NCBI GenBank assembly: GCA_020725315.1
Contig: DYFG01000027.1
Span: 1-15,500 of the forward strand
Direction of reading: 5' to 3'
Origin: Nitrosotalea sp.
Lineage (GTDB): Archaea > Halobacteriota > Syntropharchaeia > Alkanophagales > Methanospirareceae
DNA length: 15,500 bases
Positions 6,872 through 13,557 of the stretch are shown one piece after another. The notes beneath the pieces were generated by a model. It had not been told where the DNA came from and did no database searches. It worked only from the letters and a program-made list of their open reading frames with translations. The stretch's first letter is position 1. Every line of letters starts with the position of its first letter. The translations under genes were made by a program, and so were the position numbers.

Positions 6872-8460
6872 CGCACTTCTTCTTTCTCTTCCTTATAAAA
6901 TAGTATAACCTCAGTTTTAGCTGGTTCCTTATCTATTTCCCTAAAAACTAAATAATCCAGCGACGCGTAAGATAGGTAATCCGTTACCGGATACCAGTGC
7001 CATTGCATAACAGAACTGTTCAATTGATGATAGTTAGAAAGATTTCGCGCCCTCTCCACTTTATCACCGGATACCAAGATTATTGGTGCATCGAGCTCTT
7101 TTGGATACCACTCTATCCTATCGTAATGGCGCAGATACCAGAGGTATTGCGTTATAGCGATCCCATCCACGACTTGAATTCGAGTTTGATAGCCATCATA
7201 CTCAGATGCAACTTCTTTTATTCTTCCCATGAGGTCATTAAAACTGGAAGGAGGTTGTGCTGCCTGCATCATGGGTTCTGCAGGGTCATCAAAATGATAA
7301 TAATTCAGATTAATGGATGTGTATATGGAAAAGGAGAAGATAACGAGCGTAAATGCAGTGAAAAGGTGTTTATACACTTTTTCTTTTTCAATACTATTAA
7401 AGAAAAGCTTCTCTGCTATGAATTTCCCTCCGATAAAAGCCAGGGGCAAAAGTAAGTGAAGCAGAAGCCAAGGTGCCTTCTCATATATGACGAATGAATA
7501 AATTAAAAAGCTGCTGATAGCCCAATAGGACATAAAAATCATTAACATATCCTTTTTGCGAATGAAATAGAAAATCCCTGCGATTCCGAAGATGAGAATC
7601 GGAAGCTCATACAACAAGGATAACGCAGCATAAAAGAAGAAAGGACCCGTTGGTCCCGTATGATATGAAGCCCAATGTGATACAGCCCTAAAGAGAGCAA
7701 AAGAATCTTGCGGGTTTCGGAAGAAGAAGCTGTAGAAGGATGTATAGATCATCATGATGATTGACAAAGAGATGATGGTTGGCAGCAAAATTTTATTATC
7801 CTTTAAAATCGTCATTATGTCTTCTGGAGTGCGTTGTCTGAGGGTGTAAAGGATATACAGGGCAGCAAAGGAGAAGAAGATAAAAGCGGTTACGTAAGCA
7901 TTTTCTTTTGTGCACAAAGAGAGAGCAAAGAGGAAGGATGCAAGGTAGATAAGAAGGGGCTTTTTTTTCTCGAGATAATGTATAACACAGACTACAGCAG
8001 CTAATGAGAAGAATGCTAAGTAAATGTCATTTCTGAAGAATCTTGAGTAATAAAGAAAAGAAGGGGAAATAGCGAGAAGAAAAGCGGTAATAAAACTGCT
8101 CTTTAAACCAATATACTTTTTAAGTGCGAAAGGAAGGGCAACCAGAGCAACCCCAAAAAGGGCAGGTATCATTCTACTAATCCACTTGCTATCCCCGAAT
8201 AAACGGTATAGTATGGCGGTTAAATAATATTGAAAAGGACCGTGCCACAGAGGCTCATACTTGTATGTGCCCTGTTTGAACAAGAGATATGAAAAATGTG
8301 CATGCACGCTCTCATCATGGTGGAAAGGGCGAAGGTCGAGGTTGTAGAATCTGAGAGCGAATGCGATTGCGATGAGCATGAAGGGCAGATACCTCTCAAT
8401 CCTTAAAATGTATTTATCATCCAAAAGAGATGCTACCTCCCACGGCTTTATTCCTTTCAT
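6868..8460 (-). CDS. Agl23-like GT-C membrane protein (TIGR03663 family)
   Basis: This 530-residue polytopic membrane protein resembles protein mannosyltransferases and ArnT (GT-C fold). It best fits TIGR03663, called flippase activity-associated protein Agl23 after a haloarchaeal glycosylation gene. After the first membrane helix (about 25-38) comes HHDES (47-51), which carries the acidic pair expected in the first outer loop of GT-C enzymes. Next are EPLWHGPFQYYL (69-80) and FFRNDIYL (141-148), with a second conserved Asp. About ten to twelve membrane segments and a roughly 100-residue C-terminal tail follow. It is the first gene of the minus-strand operon, with a TATA box about 30 bases upstream of its ATG and essentially no leader. 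In my memory TIGR03663 and the YYY family occur in the same genomes, and here they are in one operon. The likely job is sugar transfer from a polyprenyl carrier on the outer face, or a step linked to flipping. Confidence 0.87.
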   Translation of the reverse strand: MKGIKPWEVASLLDDKYILRIERYLPFMLIAIAFALRFYNLDLRPFHHDESVHAHFSYLLFKQGTYKYEPLWHGPFQYYLTAILYRLFGDSKWISRMIPALFGVALVALPFALKKYIGLKSSFITAFLLAISPSFLYYSRFFRNDIYLAFFSLAAVVCVIHYLEKKKPLLIYLASFLFALSLCTKENAYVTAFIFFSFAALYILYTLRQRTPEDIMTILKDNKILLPTIISLSIIMMIYTSFYSFFFRNPQDSFALFRAVSHWASYHTGPTGPFFFYAALSLLYELPILIFGIAGIFYFIRKKDMLMIFMSYWAISSFLIYSFVIYEKAPWLLLHLLLPLAFIGGKFIAEKLFFNSIEKEKVYKHLFTAFTLVIFSFSIYTSINLNYYHFDDPAEPMMQAAQPPSSFNDLMGRIKEVASEYDGYQTRIQVVDGIAITQYLWYLRHYDRIEWYPKELDAPIILVSGDKVERARNLSNYHQLNSSVMQWHWYPVTDYLSYASLDYLVFREIDKEPAKTEVILFYKEEKEEVR

Positions 8461-8488
8461 TTATTTTATGCACGATAAAAAAGATACA

Positions 8489-8497
8489 TTTATATAT
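8489..8497 (-). promoter_or_regulatory. TATA box for the minus-strand membrane-glycan operon
   Basis: On the minus strand this reads ATATATAAA, a good match to the archaeal TATA box, centred about 33 bases before the ATG at 8460. With the usual 24-28 base spacing, transcription would start about 5-8 bases before the ATG. That gives a leaderless or nearly leaderless mRNA. No Shine-Dalgarno sequence is visible before that ATG, which fits. Confidence 0.55.
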
Positions 8498-8620
8498 GTG
8501 AACCTATTTACGAAGTTAATATCCTACTATGGCAGATGTCTCACCTATCTCCATTCAACCGAATTTAGAGAAGCTCTTTGCAACGCAAACGCATTTACTT
8601 TATATAGTAAGTGAGAAGTA

Positions 8621-9682
8621 ATGAAAATAGCTTTTTACCATCGAAACGTGAGTGGGGGAATAAAAACACATGTTGAAGCGCTCTCATATGAATTCGAGAA
8701 GTTAGGGCATGAAGTAAAGAGAATAGACCAATTCTTGCTTGGCTCCTATATGCTTGGCAATTCCTCTGGGGGTATTTCGTATGGGTTTGACCTCTCATTG
8801 AGAGAGATAAAAAGGGAGGTAGAAGATTGTGATGTTCTCCATATACACCATGCAGCTACCTCTTCGGAATTTTTCCTGCCCTTTACCTCTCTTTGCTCTG
8901 AGCTCAACATTGTCAATACGTTCCATATTCCAGTCGGGAACTGTCTCGGAGGGGAACTTGCAAAAGCACTTATCGCAATGCTTGTTTCTCTTTATTCTGG
9001 ACGTTCAAAGAAATTTATCTCGGTAAGTGCAGAAATTGCTGAGTATATCCGTCGCTATTGCTATGGTTATGAGGATGATAATAGCGACCACGGAACTGAG
9101 ATCGTGGTTATACCCAATGGTGTGGATATAAATCGTTTCCATCCCGCGGAAAAGGATGAAAAAGCGAGCAATAATAAGGATAAGAGCGTCTGCATAGGCT
9201 ATCTTGGACGATTATCCTATGAAAAGAATATAACAAATATGATAAAAGCAGTGAGGGCATTAGATTTGGATAACATCAGTTTAAAGATTGCAGGCGTGGG
9301 ACCACTCTATGCTAAGGTAAAAAAGATGGAAGACGAAAGAATTAAGGTCTTAGGCTATGTCGAAGACGCTCCTTCCTTCTATCGAAGCTTGGACGTTTTC
9401 TTACTCCCTTCTAAGCTTGAGGCACAACCAATCGCATTGCTCGAAGCGATGGCATCGGGACTGCCGATCATTGCTACCGACGTCGGTGATAATAAATATT
9501 TTGTCCACGGAAATGGAATAATCTGTGGTGCATCGGTGAAGGAGATAGGGGCTGCGATAAAAGAGATGCTACGAGAAGACAGGGATAAGATGGGCATCGA
9601 GTCGAGGAGAATAGTTGAGCGTGAGAACACGTGGGATAAGATAGCAGCTCGTACACTGGAGGTGTACAAAGACATCATATAA
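8621..9682 (+). CDS. Glycosyltransferase family 4 protein
   Basis: This is a 353-residue retaining GT-B glycosyltransferase of family GT4, which moves a sugar from a nucleotide-sugar to an acceptor in the cytoplasm or at the inner membrane face. The N-terminal acceptor domain has the glycine-rich start SGGIKTHVEAL (11-21) and the HIHHA segment (74-78). The linker carries IPNGVD (164-169). The C-terminal donor domain has GYLGRLSYEKN (193-203) and the E-x7-E motif at E267 and E275, followed by MASGLPIIATDVG. Length is normal and no membrane segment is present. The gene is divergent from the membrane-glycan operon across a 160-base gap, so it may supply the lipid-linked sugar used there; donor and acceptor cannot be read from sequence. 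It is followed after one base by the helicase gene, so the two are probably co-transcribed although functionally unrelated. Confidence 0.93.
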   Translation: MKIAFYHRNVSGGIKTHVEALSYEFEKLGHEVKRIDQFLLGSYMLGNSSGGISYGFDLSLREIKREVEDCDVLHIHHAATSSEFFLPFTSLCSELNIVNTFHIPVGNCLGGELAKALIAMLVSLYSGRSKKFISVSAEIAEYIRRYCYGYEDDNSDHGTEIVVIPNGVDINRFHPAEKDEKASNNKDKSVCIGYLGRLSYEKNITNMIKAVRALDLDNISLKIAGVGPLYAKVKKMEDERIKVLGYVEDAPSFYRSLDVFLLPSKLEAQPIALLEAMASGLPIIATDVGDNKYFVHGNGIICGASVKEIGAAIKEMLREDRDKMGIESRRIVERENTWDKIAARTLEVYKDII

Positions 9683-9683
9683 T

Positions 9684-11588
9684 ATGCACGAAACAAATTT
9701 CTCACTTTTCCCCTTCCCCTCGATACGAGAGGGGCAAAGGGAGTTTATGGAAGATGTAAGGGATTCGGTAGAGGGTGAAAGAATCCTTATCGCGCACGCA
9801 CCTACCGGGATAGGGAAAACCGTTGCCGTCCTCGTTCCCTCTTTGCAGTACGCATTGGAGAACGAAAAAACGGTCTTTTTCCTCACCTCCAAACGCAGTC
9901 AGCACAAAATAGCTATTGACACACTCAAGTTGATAAAGCAGCATGCCACGCTCAATTTTGTGGCGGTTGATATCACGTCGAAGCAATCGATGTGTCCACG
10001 AGCGACACCGATATACAGGGAATATTATTCGTTATTCAACGAATTTTGCAAATCTGAACAGAGGAATAAGAGATGCCGTTATTTCCTGGGACACGACGAA
10101 GAAGCGCTGCAGCGGATAACAAATGAGCTACTGCACGTGGAGGAGTTATGCAGATGGTGCACGAGTAGAGGAGTATGCCCTTATAAGGCGGCTTTGGAGG
10201 TGGCTGAGAGTGCTGATGTGGTCGTTTGTGACTACAATTATCTCTTTTCTCCCGACATTGCGGAAAAGGTATTGGAGAAGATAGAACCGGGGCTGGAGGA
10301 TCTCATTGTGATCATTGATGAAGCTCATAACCTTCCAGACCGTATACGCAACAATCTCAGCGACGAATTGCGAATGAGCACGGTAACAAGTGCAGCACGG
10401 GGACTGAGGTATATAGACCGTGAGATGCACGGAAATCTTATGGAATTGGAACAGATTTTTGCAAAATTTGCTATGAGAGCGCGTGAAAAGAAAAGTGCAG
10501 AGATACCTGTGGAGCGTGATGTTCTGCTGGAGGAGATGGAGAAGGTATTGAGGAGGAGAATAGAAGTGATGAGTTATGATGAATTCGTAAACGCGCTTCA
10601 AAGCATTGCTGAAGGCTTTGAGAGTTCACCATATAAAGAAGAGACCGAGGCGGTGCAGAGGAATATCCTCAGCGTGGCGGATTTCTTAGATGGGTGGAGA
10701 ACACGCGAGAGATGTTTACGGATATTTTCGCTCACGCAGCGGGAGCGGGGGGAGAATCCAACGCTTTACTTCAAACTGCTCGACCCTTCGGTAATAAGCG
10801 AGCCACTATTCCAGCGGGTGCACTCAACCATAATGATGAGCGGCACGTTATGTCCAACAGAGATGTATGCCGATGTCCTCGGCGCTACTCCTGATCGAAT
10901 CAGAGGGAAGGAGATAGTTATGAAGGAGTATAAATCGCCATTTCCAAAGGAGAACCGCCTGATTGTGGTTACAAAAGCACTTACAACGAAATATACGCAG
11001 AGGGGAGAAGAGATGTATAGGAGAGTGGCGGGGAAGATTAGCGAAGTGGCACAGCATGTAAAAGGAGGCATGGCTGTCTTTTTTCCTTCTTATGAGCTTC
11101 TAAAAGAGATTGCGGCGTATCTACCCGAGGAAGTACGGAGAAGGACGCTCGTAGAGAGGAGAGAACTGAGCAAGGAGGAGAAGAATAGGTTATATGAACT
11201 GCTGAGGGATGATAACGAGGGAATATTGCTTGCCGTGCAGGGTGGTTCATTCTCCGAAGGCATGGATTACGAATCCAACGTGCTCAAGGCGATTATCGTG
11301 GTGGGATTGCCCTTAAGTCCGCCAACGCTGGATGTAAAAACGATCGAAAGCTATTATGCAGGGAAGTACGGTGCTGAGAAGGGAAGGCTCTATGGTTATC
11401 TCTACCCGGCGATTACCAAGGTGCTGCAAGCGGCTGGCAGGGGTATAAGAAGCGAGCACGACCGATGTATCATTGTTCTGATGGATTATCGATTTGCCCA
11501 GTTCCCGTATAAAAAATGTCTTCCTTCGGATTATGAGGTGACTTTAACCGATCGAGCGGAGGAGTTTTGTAAAGCCTTCTTCAAATAA
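9684..11588 (+). CDS. xpd: XPD/Rad3-family iron-sulphur DNA helicase
   Basis: This 634-residue superfamily 2 helicase is of the XPD/DinG type, acting 5'-3' on single-stranded DNA in repair. Walker A is APTGIGKT (39-46) and the DEAH box is at 212-215. Four cysteines, C104, C122, C131 (in CRYF) and C165 (in CPYK), match the order of the four Fe-S ligands in XPD, including the CRxY and CPY contexts. C156 and C159 are extra. Motif V is GGSFSEGMDY (520-529) and motif VI is QAAGRGIR (582-589). MMSGTLCP marks the start of the second motor domain. The size fits archaeal XPD, and no exonuclease domain is fused as in some bacterial DinG proteins. The ATG is one base after the GT4 stop. The nearest Shine-Dalgarno-like sequence (GGAGGTG, 9658-9664) is about 19 bases away, too far for normal use, so translation may depend on reinitiation after the GT4 gene. 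Confidence 0.9.
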   Translation: MHETNFSLFPFPSIREGQREFMEDVRDSVEGERILIAHAPTGIGKTVAVLVPSLQYALENEKTVFFLTSKRSQHKIAIDTLKLIKQHATLNFVAVDITSKQSMCPRATPIYREYYSLFNEFCKSEQRNKRCRYFLGHDEEALQRITNELLHVEELCRWCTSRGVCPYKAALEVAESADVVVCDYNYLFSPDIAEKVLEKIEPGLEDLIVIIDEAHNLPDRIRNNLSDELRMSTVTSAARGLRYIDREMHGNLMELEQIFAKFAMRAREKKSAEIPVERDVLLEEMEKVLRRRIEVMSYDEFVNALQSIAEGFESSPYKEETEAVQRNILSVADFLDGWRTRERCLRIFSLTQRERGENPTLYFKLLDPSVISEPLFQRVHSTIMMSGTLCPTEMYADVLGATPDRIRGKEIVMKEYKSPFPKENRLIVVTKALTTKYTQRGEEMYRRVAGKISEVAQHVKGGMAVFFPSYELLKEIAAYLPEEVRRRTLVERRELSKEEKNRLYELLRDDNEGILLAVQGGSFSEGMDYESNVLKAIIVVGLPLSPPTLDVKTIESYYAGKYGAEKGRLYGYLYPAITKVLQAAGRGIRSEHDRCIIVLMDYRFAQFPYKKCLPSDYEVTLTDRAEEFCKAFFK

Positions 11589-11616
11589 ACACTAACCTTG
11601 ATTGGATTTTTCAGAA

Positions 11617-12012
11617 CTACACCTCCTCCTCCTCCTCGAATCCCTCGAGTTCCTCGCCGAATTCCTCCTCCACTTCTCGTTCCAGTTCAGCAGCACCAAC
11701 CCCTAAAGCATCCTCTAATAGCCCCTTTATGGAATTCAGCATTGTAAATGCCTTCTCCTTGTCATAAGGGAAATTAAAACGTTTCTTACCGATATCACTT
11801 TCTGCTATCTTTTTACCTTCCATCCTTCGGACCCAGTGCTGCTCGATGGATATAAACTTACCGTATTGCCCCTCTTTCAAAAAACCCCTCCATACTAACC
11901 TCGGGCTGCCATCCTCTCTTCTCATAATCACTCTATACCCAACATCTCTTAATGTTCTTATACTCGGTCTTATCTCGCTCATGTACTTCTTTCCACCACC
12001 TATACCCTTCAT
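11617..12012 (-). CDS. Hypothetical protein with acidic C-terminal tail
   Basis: I do not recognise this protein of 131 residues (121 from the second start). It is soluble, with a basic N-terminal half containing RTLRDVGYRVIMRREDGSPR and WRGF. A mixed middle follows, and the last 30 or so residues are mostly glutamate. An inner ATG at 11982 looks more likely than the one at 12012. A TATA-like box at 12029-12040 would start transcription near 12007, and GGTGG lies ten bases before the inner ATG. The gene is convergent with the helicase gene (28 bases between stops) and divergent from the small ORF at 12051. The basic front and acidic tail suggest contact with nucleic acid or a basic partner, but this is a guess. 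Confidence 0.7.
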   Translation of the reverse strand: MKGIGGGKKYMSEIRPSIRTLRDVGYRVIMRREDGSPRLVWRGFLKEGQYGKFISIEQHWVRRMEGKKIAESDIGKKRFNFPYDKEKAFTMLNSIKGLLEDALGVGAAELEREVEEEFGEELEGFEEEEEV

Positions 12013-12028
12013 TTATATCTTCTATCAG

Positions 12029-12040
12029 TATATAAATATA
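12029..12040. promoter_or_regulatory. Shared bidirectional TATA-like element
   Basis: The sequence TATATAAATATA lies in the 38-base gap between two divergent genes and reads as a TATA-like box on both strands. Usual archaeal spacing puts the plus-strand start near 12060 and the minus-strand start near 12007. Both lie inside the longest versions of the two ORFs and favour their inner start codons, at 12072 and 11982. One short AT-rich element may therefore serve both genes. Confidence 0.4.
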
Positions 12041-12050
12041 GTCGTTGGTT

Positions 12051-12206
12051 ATGAAGAACGAAGTTCTGGATATGGATGTGGAAGATGTTATTAGAAGGTT
12101 AATATCCAATCGAGACGAGAAATTCTTTGTGAATACAACAGTCAAAGTTATATCGGTGGAGAGAGGGATAAGGGAGGGGGATAGGTGGAGTTTTATGCTC
12201 CAATAA
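12051..12206 (+). CDS. Small hypothetical ORF overlapping the RNase gene
   Basis: This is a 51-residue ORF, or 44 residues if it starts at the inner ATG (12072) favoured by the TATA-like box. It begins with an acidic helix-like segment (MDVEDVIRRLI) and continues with strand-like NTTVKVISVERG. I do not recognise a family. It ends 21 bases inside the next ORF, which starts in another frame, and the next ORF's ribosome binding site lies within it. It could be a real small gene translationally coupled to the RNase-like gene, or the surviving 5' end of a larger gene cut by a deletion. It does not contain the strand-1 motif (DGxN) missing from the following domain, so a simple frameshift does not restore a full RNase. 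Confidence 0.4.
   Translation: MKNEVLDMDVEDVIRRLISNRDEKFFVNTTVKVISVERGIREGDRWSFMLQ
12172..12180 (+). promoter_or_regulatory. Strong ribosome binding site before a GTG start
   Basis: GGGAGGGGG lies four bases before the GTG at 12185 and inside the upstream small ORF. It is the strongest Shine-Dalgarno match I noticed in the window. It decides the start of the RNase-like gene, because an in-frame TAG sits directly before that GTG. Confidence 0.55.
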
Positions 12207-12475
12207 TTATTGTGGATGCCAGTGTGCGATATAAAGTTCCTGAGAGCGATAAGGAAAGGTTTGAACATTGGATAGAGGAGGAGAAAGTAATTCAGGCACC
12301 AGCGCAAGTGAGGGCAGATGATGCGATATTGAGATATGCAAATGATAGAGGATTAAAAGTAGTGAGCAATGATACATTCCGTGATTATGAAGAAGTTTAT
12401 CCATGGGTAAGAGACAAAAGCAAGAGGATTCCTTTCAATATAATAGGTAGCAAGGCTATTTTTTATTTCAAGTGA
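12185..12475 (+). CDS. Zc3h12a-like (NYN/PIN-fold) RNase domain protein, N-terminally short
   Basis: This 96-residue protein matches the C-terminal two thirds of the Zc3h12a-like RNase domain (PF11977; Regnase-1/MCPIP1 relatives). After the strand IIIVDAS (7-13) come a helix with IEEEKVIQAPA (30-40), the acidic pair ADD (44-46), VVSNDTFRD (59-67), a PW-containing helix (73-74) and a final IPFNIIG (82-88). D45/D46 and D63 correspond by motif to the metal-binding residues D225/D226 and D244 of Regnase-1. The first strand with its DGSN motif and catalytic Asp (D141 there), plus the first helix, are missing. An in-frame TAG sits directly before the GTG start and no matching sequence lies upstream in any forward frame. 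It may be a broken gene, or a short form completed by a partner. It has a strong ribosome binding site and an otherwise intact frame, so expression is plausible. Confidence 0.65.
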   Translation: MEFYAPIIIVDASVRYKVPESDKERFEHWIEEEKVIQAPAQVRADDAILRYANDRGLKVVSNDTFRDYEEVYPWVRDKSKRIPFNIIGSKAIFYFK

Positions 12476-12530
12476 AAATGGATTGGTTGATTTAACTAGA
12501 ACTACACGAGAAGATCAGATTATGGCGCTT

Positions 12531-13496
12531 TTACTTCTCCTTCTTCTTTTCTCCTCCTCTTTTCACACTCCGTTTTCCATATCTCTTCCTCTCCTTCTTC
12601 TCCACATACCACCGTAATATCCCCGCATTGAGGAGCCAGGTGTTCATCAAATCCGCCATGAGACCGAAGATAAGCACGAGTGAGATGTCTCGTAAGATGG
12701 GAATATCGAAACCAAAACCAAGATCCATGCCAATCAAGACGAATAGAAGGCTGGAAGAGGAAACGAGGAATATTGCGAATACCGCGACGATCGTGGTGGT
12801 CGTCATCGTGATACCTGTCTTCATAGCGCCACGTAACTTATCGTTTAATTCACCCTTTTTACGAAGCAGATTCGTCGTCAGTAAGATGTTGGAGTCCACC
12901 GAATAGCCGATGAGCATGAGCAATGCGGCGACCGAGCCGAGCGATAATTCCATACCTATTGTGTCCATACAGGCAGCTGCGATGATGATATCAGAAAAAG
13001 CGGCAAAAGTTACAGTTAGCGGTGGAATAACAGCTCTAAATACCAGAAAAACAACCATTGCCATCAGCACGAAAGCGATGATTATGGCACGAACTGCTTG
13101 ACGTTGCAACTCCTTACCAAACAACGGGCTAATGTCCCTCATTTCGTATGACCCGTATTCTTCTTTAAGCATGGTTATCAATTCATCCTTTTGCGGCTCG
13201 CTCATTGGTCCGAATTCTATACCCTTCTCATTCGCGCTGCCAGTATCCCGTATAGGGGCAATTGGATACGAAACGAATCTTGCCGTGAGCTCCTCGTTCG
13301 TCTCGTCCGTTATTATTGTTACGATTATGCCGCCCTTGAAGTCCATGCCTAACCGGACCGGTGAATCGATGCTTAGTTGCGTGTACGTGAGCAGGGCTAA
13401 CGAGATGAAGAGGATGATTAACGGTAGTGCAACCAGTTTTTTCACCGGATATTTTGTTATATCAATTTTCTCAAACACGCTTTCTCGCTCAGGCAT
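12531..13496 (-). CDS. secF: Protein-export membrane protein SecF
   Basis: This 321-residue protein is the SecF subunit of the SecDF complex, which uses the ion gradient to assist protein export through SecYEG. Counting from a TTG four codons upstream (13508, the longest reading), DFKGG is at 56-60 after the first membrane helix (25-42). An outer domain of about 80 residues follows. Five more helices lie near 139-158, 162-182, 188-208, 236-258 and 276-296. The family motif GYSVDSNILLT is at 201-211. The tail is very rich in Lys and Arg. I prefer the ATG at 13496, which gives the usual MPERESVFEK-like cytoplasmic start; there is no clear Shine-Dalgarno sequence. In most archaea secD directly follows secF, but here the next gene downstream is convergent and unrelated, so secD must be elsewhere. 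The gene is divergent from purL. Confidence 0.92.
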   Translation of the reverse strand: MPERESVFEKIDITKYPVKKLVALPLIILFISLALLTYTQLSIDSPVRLGMDFKGGIIVTIITDETNEELTARFVSYPIAPIRDTGSANEKGIEFGPMSEPQKDELITMLKEEYGSYEMRDISPLFGKELQRQAVRAIIIAFVLMAMVVFLVFRAVIPPLTVTFAAFSDIIIAAACMDTIGMELSLGSVAALLMLIGYSVDSNILLTTNLLRKKGELNDKLRGAMKTGITMTTTTIVAVFAIFLVSSSSLLFVLIGMDLGFGFDIPILRDISLVLIFGLMADLMNTWLLNAGILRWYVEKKERKRYGKRSVKRGGEKKKEK

Positions 13497-13510
13497 ACGC
13501 ACGCACAACC

Positions 13511-13532
13511 ATTTATTTTATGTAGATAAAAC
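13511..13532. promoter_or_regulatory. Divergent AT-rich promoter region between secF and purL
   Basis: The short gap between the two divergent genes is AT-rich. On the plus strand TTTATTTTA (13512-13520) could place a purL start near 13542, giving a leader of about 16 bases. On the minus strand GTTTTATCTA (13523-13532) could place the secF start a few bases before the ATG at 13496. Neither is a perfect TATA box, so these are the best candidates rather than firm sites. Confidence 0.3.
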
Positions 13533-13557
13533 TTTTTTTTGTTAAAAGAGAAGGCTG

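Noticed and set aside
6997..7455. 152-residue plus-strand ORF antisense to the Agl23-like gene
   Set aside because: It lies wholly inside a well-supported gene and its composition (Cys, His, Phe and Ile runs) looks like a shadow of a membrane protein gene.
8599..8606. TTTATATA as a TATA box for the GT4 gene
   Set aside because: Its centre is only about 19 bases before the ATG at 8621, so the predicted transcript start would fall inside the coding region. The GT4 N-terminus is canonical and no later start is possible.
10146..10601. 151-residue minus-strand ORF antisense to the helicase gene
   Set aside because: It is inside the motif-bearing XPD helicase, with biased His/Phe/Tyr composition and no recognisable domain.
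12185..12475. Reading the RNase-like protein as a VapC-type PIN toxin
   Set aside because: The ADD, SNDxxRD and PF motifs fit the Zc3h12a/NYN family better, and the preceding small ORF shows no antitoxin DNA-binding motif.
13132..13545. 137-residue plus-strand ORF antisense to secF
   Set aside because: It is a shadow of secF; the Ser/Ile/Val-rich composition mirrors membrane codons on the other strand.
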